From Thinopyrum elongatum (taxonomy: Eukaryota > Streptophyta > Magnoliopsida > Poales > Poaceae), in the NCBI GenBank assembly GCA_011799875.1, contig CM022302.1, forward strand, positions 322,941,114 to 323,005,113: 64,000 bases of DNA. The letters run 5' to 3'. Positions 35,141 to 47,025 of the stretch are shown here, one piece after another. Positions within the stretch are counted from its first letter, which is position 1. Every line of letters starts with the position of its first letter. Below the pieces are notes generated by a model. It was given only the letters and a program-made list of their open reading frames with translations. It did no database searches and was not told the DNA's origin. The translations under genes were made by a program, and so were the position numbers.

Positions 35141-36420
35141 TCACCAAACACAACCTTTATTTTCAAAGATTAAAAGCGAAGATAGATCCAAGGAACACTT
35201 CGATGATGTGAGCCAGCTGTAGAGCATGGCCTTTCTGATGTAGCCGATGTGCTCTGCCCCAAACTGAGCAACTCGAATCCCATCCCATGTCTGCAAGAAT
35301 TGGAATATATAGAATCCACAATCATGCCTACAAAAGAACAAAACCATAAGTTTCACATTTCATATAAAAAGAACAGTTGAGGAATAGCAAGGGAGGGGGC
35401 TACAACAAACATATCCATTTGGCTGGATTGGGACAATCACATGTTTCAATGTAAATCCATCAAGTCTCGGAGGATTTAGTGGCTCATCAGAACTTGCACT
35501 ACCATCTTTCCATGCACGCTTGATTTCTAACCATCCTCCTGAAAACCCTGTTTGCTTCAACGCTGCCAGGTTTATTGAGCGAGTCAAGAAATTCAAATCG
35601 CCTTTCATTAAGATTCAAGGCGACTACACAATAATGGCCAACAGTTCCGCCTTCATTCGGGTTTGGAGGGTCAAATGTTGCAAACAGGATCAGTTTGGAA
35701 GTAAAAAATGTATATACATATGTTATTCTCTCAGCCATTTATGCATTACAAAAACACAAACCAGAACATTATAAAAGCGACACACACAAAATAATTCTGG
35801 ACACATAAAACATTACTCACCATATCTTTTTTATCGACACGCTCCTGCGCTCTTGACGAGAACATCAATTTCACTGCCCTGCCCACACTACCACCATTCC
35901 AAAGGCTCGTCTGCCAAACAAATCAAATTAAAAAAAGAGTGGAAAAGCAAACAGGTCAGCACACAGAAAACAAAAAGAGAATAAAACAACAAATAAAAGT
36001 TATGCATGCTTACACAAATATGGTATGAGACAACCATTGTCGAAGATCCCTTACACTTATCTACTAGCAAAGAAACCCCTAAATCAACAAGGCGGGTAGT
36101 GAGCATCCCCTTATTCCAAAAAGATTCACCAACTTCGGCAATGGGAATATCGCCCAACTCAGTTACAAAAGCAATCAGGCCCCTAAAATTTTGTGGAAAA
36201 ACTGCAACATAAGATACTATGAAAATAACAAGTATGAAAAAGGGCAAAGTCCGTGATTATAAAAATACATATTAACATGACAATTTAAGAATTCAAAAAA
36301 TGTCATACTTCTTTTTGTCCTTTCGATCCCTGGTAACAGAACTGTAGAGCTCGTTGTATCTCTTGAGAAGAGCTGGATCAATACTTGACGGAGTCACAAC
36401 AACAAGTTCGTCATCTGCAA
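35141..36420 (-). other. Gene B, protease module 1
   Basis: Exons give KRYNELYSSVTRDRKDKK (about 36365-36310), AKVGESFW-like and MLTTRLVDLGVSLLVDKC (about 36120-36060), GGTVGHYCVVALNL (His, about 35630), FEFLDS (Asp, about 35590), VIVPIQPNGY (Gln, about 35425) and HDCGFYIFQFLQTWDG (Cys, about 35325-35280). Between Asp and Gln the frame changes near 35520-35530 without splice signals, which points to a small deletion. All four catalytic residues remain. Confidence 0.7.
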
Positions 36421-36875
36421 GATACATATAAAAAAAGAAACAAGTGAAAAAAATAAAGTTCAGTTATCAAAAAAAAGATATATTCCGTACATATGGTATG
36501 TTAAGAAAAAGAATTTAAAAATATGAAGTTCACTTGTAAAGAAAATGAAAATATGCTAGCTAGCAACTACATTGAAAGCATTAACAAAAGAAGAAGTTCA
36601 TTCTATCATAAAACATGTGATATGTAGCTACCATAGTAATTAAAATGACTCAGAAAAACGTCAAGTTCACTTTTCGAAACAAAATACTTGCCTTCAGTGT
36701 CAGACTCTTCATGCTCTTGCTCTTCAGAGGAGATCAAAACAGTTCCAATAGTAGGTTGCATTGAAAGCACCATAGCCTCACTAGATTGACCTACTGCATC
36801 AACATCAGCGTTTTCTGCATTTTGAATAGTCCGTGCAACCGCAGCATCCTCAGATACACTGGTACATCGAGGTGC

Positions 36876-37400
36876 TATACAAACGGTTTTAACCCCTTTC
36901 CGCGACAGCATTTTAAACCGTTGCCTAGTGAGTGTGGGTGATAGGTGGGTCCTTCCCACACGACCCAAAAACCGTCGGGGATAGGGAGCCATGATGCATA
37001 CAGTTGTCCCTATAAAACTGTTTCTGATATCTCGAATATCCCAAACGCTCCATCCTTGCTACTCGTGTGTGATGGCATTACCATCACAGTCGGACTTCTG
37101 TGGTTTTACGTAAAACCAGGTGCAGTCCAGGCATGAGATTTTTCCAGGCACGTACCAAACTGGCTCTACGTTTACGATGCCCGGCACATCACAAATAGTT
37201 CATGATTGTAAACCGTGTACGATAGGTCGACAATCACACACATTTAGTTTTTCCACACCGTTTGTGATATTGTCTGACATCACACACGCTTTGCAAACGG
37301 CAACTGTGTGCATGGTTACACAAGTTTCCTATCCGTGAACCATGTCGAATTATGATGTATATCACACACGCTGTGCTTTATAGACTGTGTGCGCCGTAAT
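36876..37400. mobile_element. Probable terminal region of a decayed DNA transposon
   Basis: Foreign sequence starts near GGTGCTATACAAACGGTTTT and is rich in AAACGGTT / AAACCGT and TCACACACGC words in both orientations (for example ACCGTGTACGAT, CACACCGTTTGTGAT). It truncates gene B. Reverse-complement copies of the ACCGTGTGCGATG word lie at about 48150-48180, so the element may run to about 48400 and enclose the AP2-like ORF. The superfamily is not resolved: the end resembles neither a clear CACTA nor a clear Harbinger terminus. Confidence 0.4.
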
Positions 37401-39091
37401 AACCTGCAGAGCGTAATTTCACCCTAATTTAAATGATGCTATTTAAAATTGTACCTAATTTGAATTTGAAAGTAGGCTATAGCTTTATTCATATCCATCA
37501 GGTTCAAACAACCAATGCATTATTCGATTCACAGGTACATATGTTCAAGAATTACATAAGCAGCAAATAAAGAATGATGAACTAGGGTTGTATACTTGTA
37601 TTATTAAAGATGGTAAAGAAAGAGGCGAAAGACATTCTGGTTGCTGAACAAGGTGAAGCGGAATGGCCCTATTGTGCTCTCCTTGATGCAGAAGGCACGG
37701 ACGACTCTAGTCCAACCCCTTGTGATGGCCGGCCGCCAATCATGTAGTTTTAGAGGTAATCTTGAGTAAACTGCTTCAGATCCACTGCAAAGGAAAAAGA
37801 TTCAAACATTGTCATCTAACACAACTCATTACGGGCAGTAAAAAGAAGGCTACAGATTTCTTACTTACCATCCTTCAGTTCACTGTTGTCTTGCATAAAG
37901 TGTAAACAAATAGTTCGATTGACATCTTTTGACCTATTTTAATAACAATCTTTATCAGTTTCCTCACTTGATGCTAGTTCATGAATATCTCATTGCCCCA
38001 TACGCAAAAAGGGTCGAAGTGTGGATCTTTGGCAATGACATATGTACCTAAAAGCACAAAGTTAATATTAGAAGCTAAACAACAACCCAAATTGATGTAG
38101 TACAACACTCCCTCCATCCCATTATATAAGATCATATTACATGTATATCTAGACATCATCAGAACATTAAGGTGACACTCTTCCTTGTTGCTATGTAGCC
38201 TAGGATTGCATATTTAGTCATTCAGTACAATGCATGTTGCCATGTAGCCTCAGATATATTAAATATGGCCCTAGTAAACCTACCGATAAATCGGTTACAG
38301 ATATATTCAGTGAAATGTCCGATTCGACGATTAATCCCTTATCAGCCCCAAGCTATATGGTACCAGCTACCGATATCCTGAACAGTGAGTATATATAAGC
38401 AATGCGTTGAAACTAAACTCGATGGAAAACAGCAGTTGTTCTCAATATTGTGCTGTATGAGTACATATAAAGGCAGGTTAAGCACAACAGGCTAAACATC
38501 AACCAAATATATCCATGGTAGACAACATAACCTACAAATGATAGCTTCAGTGTGCAGATTTAAGCACGCTAGTTAAGCAAAACATGAAGTGGAAAGGTGT
38601 GCTAACTGCAATAGGCATAACATTTAAAAACAAGCAAATATAGTAATTCAAACTGGTATTGTGCAGGTCTAAAGTACACTAGTTATTGTTAAAAAAATGA
38701 AAAGGCGTGTTAACTGCAACATCCTTAACAGCAACCAAATATCGCAATTCATAGTGGTATTGTTGGAACTGTTATTGATGAAATTGAACTGCACCACAAA
38801 TAGTTGCGCATATAGAGCATCACATTGTGAAGAACTGAAATAAACAAGGCATAAGGCCACCTCTAGCCGATCCCCTAAAAGTTAACGGACTAACACCCTT
38901 AGTGGAGTATATATATTCCAGCAATTTTTGGTTGTTTCTAGTCGATCCCCTAAACTTAACATTGTAAACTTCAATTTGATCAAGTTCAAAGCAGGTTCGA
39001 CCGAAAGTAGCATGCATTCAAACATAAACATAGATAGTTTTGCATAACCCAACATAAAACATAAATTTTAACTTAACTAAACTACTTTCAG
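37401..39091. other. Non-coding stretch, unknown
   Basis: No supported gene. CTTTCTTTACCATC and neighbouring minus-strand words near 37600-37740 could be an old exon, but no family was recognised. A Stowaway-type end lies at 38108. The last 200 bp before 39092 are the 3' flank of the AP2-like ORF. Confidence 0.4.
38108..38131. mobile_element. Truncated Stowaway/Mariner-type terminal repeat
   Basis: CTCCCTCCATCCCATTATAT plus AAGA is the typical Stowaway terminal repeat of grasses. No second inverted copy and no TA duplication were found, so only one end remains. Confidence 0.6.
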
Positions 39092-39794
39092 TCAAAGTGG
39101 AGGTCGAGCCAATCCTTCCTCGTTAGGTACAGTGTGCCACGGGCCGGGTCCGGGCCGATGCCGTCATCGGGGTCGTGGGGGAAGACACTCCTCCACTCGT
39201 CGACATCGATCTACTCGTCCTCACCGCCCACCTCGACACCCTCCACGCCGCCGTCCTCGCCACCTTTGACCTCGTCATCGGAGGAGAGCACGATAACCTC
39301 GCCACCCTCCGCGCCGGCAAAGATCAACCGCTTCGCCTAGCTCCGGGTGCTGCCGGCGGAGCTCTTGCATGTAGGCCTCGGCCTCGAGGCGCTCCCACGC
39401 CTCGCGGTCCTCCCGCGCCATACCCGAGCTCACCACCCTGGCTCCGGCGGGACAAGGTCGACCGGACATGTGCCGATGAGGAAATTGAGCCTAGCCGCCG
39501 CGCCGTGGTAGCGGACCTGCCAGCGGTCGTACTACATGGCTGCGAGCTCGGCCGTGTGGAAGCTACCGAGCCACCGGTGGGTGTGGCTCTCCCGATCCGT
39601 AATCTCGGCTACCCACGTCCCTCACCAGACCCCGAGGTAGGACCTCGTTGGCAGCCGGGCCCGAGGGAGGATGGGGAGGTCCTCGAACCGACATTGGGGC
39701 GCACCGCCGGGCGGATCGGGCAACCGGCGATGGCGGATTGATAAAGAGCCCACGGAGGACGACGGGGACACCTCGGCGGCCACCACGCCGGCGT
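39092..39794 (-). pseudogene. AP2/ERF-domain-like ORF, 3' part
   Basis: Read on the minus strand from the insertion point at 39794, one frame contains SYLGVW, stop, GTWVAEI, then RWLGSFHTAELAAM, stop, YDRWQVRYHGAAARLNF (about 39645-39481). This is an AP2/ERF DNA-binding domain: YRGVR has become YLGVW, and WLGTF-x-TAE-x-AA and YD...A-x-LNF are clear. TGA and TAG interrupt the domain, and TGA follows GW at about 39432. A frame change then gives MAREDREAWERLEAEAYMQ, an acidic stretch and the end RKDWLDLHFD with TGA at 39092. The 5' 14 codons lie at 47653-47612, beyond a retrotransposon. Confidence 0.65.
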
Positions 39795-40372
39795 TGTTGG
39801 GGATACACATAACAGGTAGGCCCACGAAGGGTCAAAATATCGTAAAGCATGGGGTCCACACTGCAGGTGGGTCCAGATAAATCTCATTCAGACATACTAT
39901 CCACTCGGACGACAGGCAACCACTCGGATGTACGACTCACTCGGGCCTGCAAAGACCAACAGTCGGCAAGGCAGTTGAAACGTCATCTTCATAGTGGAGG
40001 TTTCATAGTGGGCTGATGTTATGGCATTGATGCTCTAATTTGTATAATAAGAGGTCAGGGGGTGGCGCACTCTATAAAAGCCACCCCCCACCGCATAGCT
40101 CGGCAGGGTCATCTCTCTCTCTCTATCTCGCCATTAGTCTCAGGACTTAGCTCAGGCTCGGGCATCCGTTGTCCTCTTTCTCTCTCACACAATGTAATCT
40201 CCAGATACATACTCAGGTAAAACAAAGCCTCTCCCGAGCATGAGACGTAGGGTTGTTATCTCCACCGCGAGAGGCCCGAACTCACTAAAACACTATGTCA
40301 CCCGTATGCATCTCGATAGATCATGCCCCTTTATCATACCCCTCTCTCATTTTCGGAATCGTTCCCATGATA
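39795..40372 (+). repeat. 5' LTR of the 7.8-kb element
   Basis: 578 bp, with TATAAAAG at 40073-40080 and a TC-rich stretch just downstream, the likely promoter and start region. The 3' half includes CACACAATGTAATCTCC, a possible RNA end region. Confidence 0.9.
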
Positions 40373-40374
40373 GT

Positions 40375-40392
40375 TGGCACCCACCATGGGGC
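40375..40392 (+). other. Primer-binding site
   Basis: TGGCACCCACCATGGGGC starts two bases after the LTR end, at the place where the complement of a tRNA 3' end is expected. The TGGCRCC start is common in grass gypsy elements. Confidence 0.7.
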
Positions 40393-40740
40393 GTGGCGTC
40401 TATCGAACCATGGTGCAAATGGTTTTTTCTTCAATCTTCAACAGCGGATCAACTACCATTGCCAGAGAAATTGGCCACTAGAGATCTGGTCATCGCGCCA
40501 TTCGTACAAACAAAAGGATCAGGGAAGTAAACATTCAATCTAGTCTTTTTACAATACATTGTCTAACAATGAGTTTGTCTTTTCCTCCTGTAGGATCGGA
40601 CACGCCCATGCATGATCGATCATGAAGCAGAGGAGAAGAGAAAAGGACGAGTCATTCCCATCTTTCTTGCCTTCTCACAGGATCATCATCAATGGCAACC
40701 ACCACAAACAGCCACCGGCATGGTCTGTCTCATCGTCTCC

Positions 40741-41235
40741 GGCCTTGTCTACGACGTCGTCGGCGACCTCGTACAAACGGCCATCATCACGGTCCATCCC
40801 GTCGTCTCTGGCCTCATCTACGACTCCGTCGGCGAGCTCTAACAAACGCCCTCCGGCGCGGTCTGCCGCATCATCTCCGGCCTTGTCTGCGATGCCGTCG
40901 GTGAGATCGTACAAACGCCCTCCGGCGTGGTTCGCCGCGTCGTCTCTGGCCTCATCTACGATGCTGTCGGCGAGCTCGTACAAGCAGCCACCGATGCGGT
41001 CCGTCCCGTCGTCTATGACACCGTCGGCGAACTCGTACAAATGCCCTCCGGCGCAGTCCGTCCTATCGTTTCCGGCCTCGTCTACGATACCGTCGGCGAG
41101 CTCATACAAACGCGCTTCGGCACGGTCCGCCATGTCGTCTCCGGCCTTGTCCACGACACTGTCGGCGAGCTCGTACAAGCAGCCACCGGCGTGGTCCGTC
41201 CCGTAGTCTTCGGCCTCGTCTACGCGGTCGTTAAT
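40741..41235 (+). repeat. 69-bp tandem repeat, 8 units, open in several frames
   Basis: Units start GGCCTCRTCTACGACRCCGT at about 40741, 40810, 40879, 40948, 41005, 41074, 41143 and 41212; one unit lacks 12 bp. The length is a multiple of three, so each frame repeats every 23 residues. One plus frame reads VVSGLVYDTVGELVQ repeats (40927-41379, with a TAA before it at 40840), another plus frame is open for 194 codons (40622-41206), and the minus strand is open for 167 codons (YELADGIVDEAGDD repeats). Whether any is translated is unknown. Confidence 0.85.
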
Positions 41236-42249
41236 CCACCGAATGCAGGCTCCTGCTCCCGCCGGCGTCGTTTGCTCGGCGTCTGGCCTTGCGACTATCT
41301 TGCAAGCGTGCGGGTTCCTCTGCTCGCCTATTCCACCTACATGCCATTAAGAACGGAAGAAGGAAGGAAATTGCTTTGATTGCCAAATCAATGTCAATTA
41401 GTGCGTGGTCAAGAAAAGGAAACTGCCACTGCATACAGCAAATGTCGGTGTCAATCGGGCAACGGTTATAGCATGTAGATTCTGGACGTGGACAATTGCA
41501 TCAAGGTCCATCAATGCATAGTAATGTCTTCTTCATCTTCCTTGTTGCCCCAACCGGTGACCCGGCTCCTCCTGACGCGGTGTTCGCGCGTGCCGGCTCA
41601 CAGGCCCGACCAGGCTGCTGCTGCCGAATCAGCAGAGCACGGCGTTCCTCCCTCAGACATCAACACTCAGTCGTGGGCTGGCAGCGCGATTGGCCGTGGC
41701 TTGGACGACGCGGTGTCCCTCAAACTAGCCTACGACCCGACTCCCCCGAGCAACGAAGCGTAGCAGCCGGCAGCACTGCTCTATTCACTGGGGTCGACTG
41801 CAAGGCGCGACCCACTCGGTGACCTCTCCCTCTGGCGTCGACTGCCCGACGCAGCGCGGGCACACAGCATCTCTTTTCTCCACCCAACTGCTTGACCGCG
41901 GCCTCCGTAGCGCAGTGCCAGCGCTGGCCACGCCCCCGCGAGCGGCGGCTCCTCCAGTTGGCAGCGCGATGGTTCCCTTCGCAGAGAGGCGCAGATCGGA
42001 CGCGACACGAGTGCGGGCGATGATCCGCGTCCCCACACATGGCGGCCTCCACAGCGGAGACGCGTCGTGGATTCCGGCGTTGGGACACACTCCCCTCACC
42101 GGCGATGGTTGCTCGGGAGATGGAGAGGTTCTTCTGTTCAGCGACTGATTCAGTCAGACGGAGACTTCTACATTCACTCGTACAGTCCACATGACGATAT
42201 TTCACTCAGGCCAACTTCAGCATGGAGACGCTCGATTACAGTATACAGA

Positions 42250-44720
42250 AACATGCATCAACACTCGGCCCCGTGCGTCATCACTTGGTTGGGTTCAACC
42301 TCCACTCGGCCGCTCCATGCGTTGCCACTCGGCTGAGCTCGACGTCACCACTCGGCCGCCCCGTGTGTCGCCACTCGGTCGGGCTAGGCCTCACCCTGAA
42401 TTTCCGTGGTGAATCGATCCGATCAATTGTGGGATTGATTGCCCATAGTTCCTTTCCGAAAGGACATCTGACAGTCTGACTGACCACCCTCCGTGGGGAC
42501 CCGTGCACTCGGACACGTAAAACACCCGACTGAAGACACCTTCAGGATCGCTATGAGATGAGCTTGACGCCCCTCCACGGGTTAACTTGGCCCTTCCACT
42601 AGGGTCCAAGGCGCATGCCTCATAAACTTGGACTCGTAGATGGCCTGCGCTGGCGTTCCCCCGGGAGAAGGAGTGGCATCTCTCCGGAGAGTCAGACCAC
42701 GTGCCGGCGTCGTCACTCGGGTTTTTATGGCATGTCCACACTCGGACCTCAAGTCTATCTCTTCCAAGAGACATATGAATGCCACCAAGTATTGCTCGTC
42801 GATCAACAACATCAGATCATTCGGAGAACCTTTTAGTCCTCACCACTCGGTCGCCTCGCGCATCGCTATTGGTTGGACACATCCTCACCACTCGGCCGCC
42901 CCGCGCGTCGCCACTCGGTGAGACACATCTACATCAATCGGCTGCCCCGCGCATCGCCATCGGTTGAACACATCTTCACCACTCGGCCACTCGCGCGCCT
43001 TCAGACAGCTAAGTCATTCTACATGCACTACATTCTGTTAGTTCCGCATTCCCGAGTATCCCGTAATTCACACATCACGTTCACTCGAAGGCCACGCCAC
43101 TGAGTGTGCCTCTACGCTCGGTTGCTTATTTTCACATACTTGCTTAGTACTGGTTATTTGACTCCTGAGTCCAACTTCCATTTTAACGCATACTTCATTC
43201 ATGAACACCATGTGTTCTTCATTTCGAGTTTGCATCGGTCCTCGGGGGCTGCAACTCAGTCGAAAGACTGCACTACCTTTTATTTGAGTCCGGTGCTCTA
43301 ACACATCAAGTTGGATCATTCACTTCATCAAGTTCGATCAATTCCTTCGCTCTTCTAGACTCTTGTTGGTTCTGAACCAGCAAGCCCCTTGCACACCCAG
43401 CGGGTGTCTATGGGTGTCATTTGCACAAATCATTTCAGCACACATCAAATTTCCTTGAGAAAATTATTACATTGGCTTGTGCTATTTTTTATACACAAGT
43501 TACGCGACCACTCGGCGGCTTTGTGTGCCAACTTCATCGCTTTTTGTCTCGGTCACCGTATCGATCCTAGCGCACCGCAACACCGACCTTGCCGCTCTGT
43601 TGATTTCGAACACATCCGGCCAACCCCTCCTTGGAGCCCTCTTCATCGTGTCAAAGACATAGGCCTCATCGTCTCGTTGAGCATGAGACGGGTAAGTCCC
43701 TTTTATAATTAAACTGCACACTTCACTCATTTGCGAGTTTGCCTCTTTCGAGCATCACTTAGGAGTTGCTCCTCGCCTTTACACGGGTCCAACTCGATGA
43801 ATTACAATTTATCCATTCGAAACTATATTTCCCGGGTTCCGACAGGCCCACCGTCAAAGCCTCTAAGTGCGCTCGGGGGCTACGCCGCACTCGGGGGCTG
43901 CGACTCATTCGAAATCACACTCTCCTGAGTGGTTGAGTACTTCATCACCAGTCAGATCCTTCGCTTCAACAAATGCATTCGATCTGCCACTTTGACAAGT
44001 TACATAATCACTCAGACACTTTGCGCGCCATCATCGTTCCTACTCAGACTCATTTGTCGCGCCGGTCCTGTTGCGTCGCAACCACACTACACCGACCTCA
44101 TCGCTACATCAGCTTCGAAAGCATATGGCTAACTCCTTCAAGGACCATTTTTGCCACTTGGCTGGACACGTAGTCCTTCACTCGGCCACCTCGCACGACA
44201 TCACTCGGCCACCCCGCGCAGTGCCACTCAGCCACCCCGCGCGTCGCCACTTGGCTGGACACATAGTCCTTCACTCGGCCGCCCCGCACGTCGCCACTCG
44301 GTTGTGCACTTCTTCTCCACTTGGCCGCCCCGCACGTCGCCACTCTGTTGTGCACGTCTTCACCACTCGGCTGCCCCGGGCATCGTCACTCGGCCACCCC
44401 GCACGTCGCCACTCGACCGCGCCGCGCGTCACCACTTGGCTGGATACGTAGTCCTTCACTCAGCCACCTCGCACGTCATCACTCAGCCGCTTCGTGCGTC
44501 GCCACTCGGTTGTGCACACCAGTCGGCCGCTCCACGCGTTGCCACTCGGTTGTGCACGTCTTCACCACTCGGCCGCTCCGCGCATTGCCACTCGGTTGGG
44601 CACGTCTTCTCCACTTGGCTAACCCGCGCGTTGCCACTCGGTTGTACACATCCTTGCCCCTCAGCCGCCCCGCGCGTCACCATCAGTTGGACATGTCTTC
44701 ACCACTACACCCCAACAGGA
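42250..44720 (+). repeat. CACTCGGCCGCCCCGCGCGT repeat region
   Basis: Dozens of irregular copies of CACTCGGCCGCCCCGCGCGT and CGCCACTCGGTTGTGCAC, most dense at 44160-44700. Open frames here follow the repeat and are not supported as genes. Confidence 0.85.
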
Positions 44721-46870
44721 GAACGACTAAGTTACTCTTATGATCAAACCTCATATCGCACTCTGTAGCAAGCTTACCTCTTTCGAGCATCACTCGGGGG
44801 CTACGCACAGCCGTGGGCCATGCCGCCCTCAGTGGTTACACCCATTTGATCAACCTGTTGATCACATCAGGAATAGTTTTCTGACCATACATGCTCGGTC
44901 CGCCGAAGATCTATAAGGGTAGCACCGTCCACTCGGACGATCGCCCAAATCATCACCTGGAGTCATCTTCAGGACTGCAAAAGTGTAAAAACGACGCTCC
45001 TCTACGGATACACTTGGCCCTTATTCTAGGCTCCAAGTCGTTAGTTTCACAAACTTGGACTCAAAGATGGCATGTGCTGGTGTTCCCCCGGGATAATGAG
45101 TGGCCTCTCTCTGGAGAGTTAGCCCACACATTAGCCTCGCCACTCGGGTTTCATGGCACGTCCACATCGAACCACTAGTCTATCTCCTCCGGGAGACATA
45201 CGAGTGCCACCAAGTTTTTCCTTGCGGTCAACATACCCCGATCAGTCGGGAATCACGTCCACTCGGACAAATACCCCTTTCATGCAAAAGGATAAAAATG
45301 ATGCTCCTCTACGGATACACTTGGCCCTTCTTCTAGGCCCCAAGGCGTCAGTTTCACAAACTTGGACTCATAGATGACCTGCGCTGGCGTTCCCCTGGGA
45401 TAGTGAGTGGCATCTCTCCGGAGAATCAGCCCACACGCCGGCGTCGTTACTCGGGTTTCATAGCATGTCCTCACTCGGACCTCTAGTCAATCTCTCCCGA
45501 GAGATATATGAATGCCACCAAGTTTTGCCAGCAATCGACCCAATCCGATCAATCGGAAATTGTATAGTCCAGAATCCGTGGAAGTATTTTTTTTCAAATC
45601 GTAGTTGAGTAAAGCTTGACGACAGCCGCCGAGTGCCCCACAGTGCTCAAGCCAGATCAAGTTTGTAGTAAACTCGTTGTACTAGACCTCAACTGATTCG
45701 GCGGTTAAACCTATGGGAGCGCCGTCAGTCGGCATGTTCCTCACCCGGCTTTCTACTCTTTCATAAAATACGCTGAATACCTAATGCTCACTCTTCGCCT
45801 CCAACCCGTTCCCAACCCGACCGTCTGGTTGGCAAGAGCAAAAGCTAACGGTCAATGTAAGAAGTACTACTGGAACGATTACTCCCTGGAGTGTGCAGCT
45901 TTTTTCTATAGTCGGCAGTTTCAAGGCCGAATTCATTCATCATGCCTAGTGCACAAAGATTTGCTTGATTGATCCAGTTCCAGGTTGAATTTATTTACCG
46001 TGCCAAGTGCACGAAGATTAGTCCGACTGACTCAGCTCCAGGCTGAGCTTATTTACCATGCCAAGCACCTAAAGATCCATCCGATTGACTCAACTTCAGA
46101 CTAAAAGATATTTGCCATGCCGACTGCATGGAGGTTTACCAGGAAACTTAAACCCTCTGCCAGACTCATCTAGTCCGACAGAGGCTCGGGGACAACACCC
46201 AGTGGGTGCACTAAGCGTGCCCCCACTGGAAGAGAAGCCAAAAAGAAACATTCTGCTCGGACAAGTCCAGCACCAACATTCAAGTACAACAAACCCTATA
46301 GACTCCAACCGACTACCAAGTTAGGGCGGAACAAGCTTGACCAATACCAGATCCTCAAGTACTACTCGACCTCCGACTCGAAGAGGAACAAGTTCGATCA
46401 GTACCAGCTAAGAAGATTTTTAGTTCTCTCAGACTCCCGCCGACTGCCCGAAGTCGACGGCGGTCTCGGGGACTACACCCAATGACTGCAGTCAGCGTGC
46501 CCCCACTGGAGTAATCTCCACTCGGTATGGCCTGACTAGTCTGAGTGACAAACAAGAAACAAACAAGTTCTAAGACTCCCGTCGACTACCAAAAAAATTT
46601 CCTATAAGGTGAGTTTAACACTCCTCCGTGGACCTGTTTTGAGCCTTCTTCTAGGACTCAAAGCGTGAAACTCACAAGTTTGGATCTAGAACCGACTCGT
46701 ATTGACGTTCCTCCGGGATAAGAATGGCATCTCTCCAACATAGCAGTACATGCGTCAATCTTGTTGCCCAGATTTAATGACACACCCATACTCAGATCAC
46801 AAGTTAACCTCTTCCGAGAGATGAACGGATGTCACCAAGTTGCTCCTCATGGGCACTTACCCCAGATCAG
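42564..46870 (+). repeat. Four ~250-bp internal modules
   Basis: Related modules at about 42564-42820, 44993-45245, 45300-45545 and 46612-46870 each contain CTCCTCTACGGATACACTTG-like starts, ACTTGGACTCATAGATG, GGCATCTCTCCGGAGA, CTCGGGTTTCATRGCATGTC and ATGAATGCCACCAAGTT. They separate the CACTCGG repeats in the element interior. Confidence 0.8.
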
Positions 46871-47025
46871 TCGGGAAGCACAGTGCCAGAATCCATTGAG
46901 ATTTTCTTCAAACCTTGGTTGTCTGAAAGCACGATGACAGGTATCGAGTATTTTCGTAATCACTCGGGCCAAATTGTGTCTTTCACAAACTTGTTTTGCA
47001 AAATCTAAACTGATTCGGGGGCTAA

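Larger units (their letters stand above)
32549..36875 (-). pseudogene. Ulp1/C48-like gene B with two tandem protease modules, truncated and broken
   Basis: This is a paralog of gene A in the same orientation. Its N-terminal helical domain is missing: the first visible exon (to about 36685) is an acidic linker that meets foreign DNA near 36876. Both genes end this linker at the same kind of splice site (GGCAA|GTATTT). The order then repeats gene A: protease module 1 (36420-35141), a linker exon (about 34812-34486, RSATINIPRV), module 2 (about 34260-32820) and a C-terminal exon (WKAEYLY...HPSNMLCLEDMLPELRKL) ending at TAA 32551-32549. The C-terminal exon carries an in-frame TAG at 32662-32660, where gene A reads a sense codon. 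Confidence 0.7.

Noticed and set aside
36858..36875. CACTGGTAC as a second CACTA terminus
   Set aside because: No inverted partner and no 3-bp duplication were found, and the sequence continues the gene B reading frame.
43866..44768. Long frames of SPLGRPARRHS type
   Set aside because: They are translations of the CACTCGG repeat. No start context, conserved domain or codon bias supports a gene.
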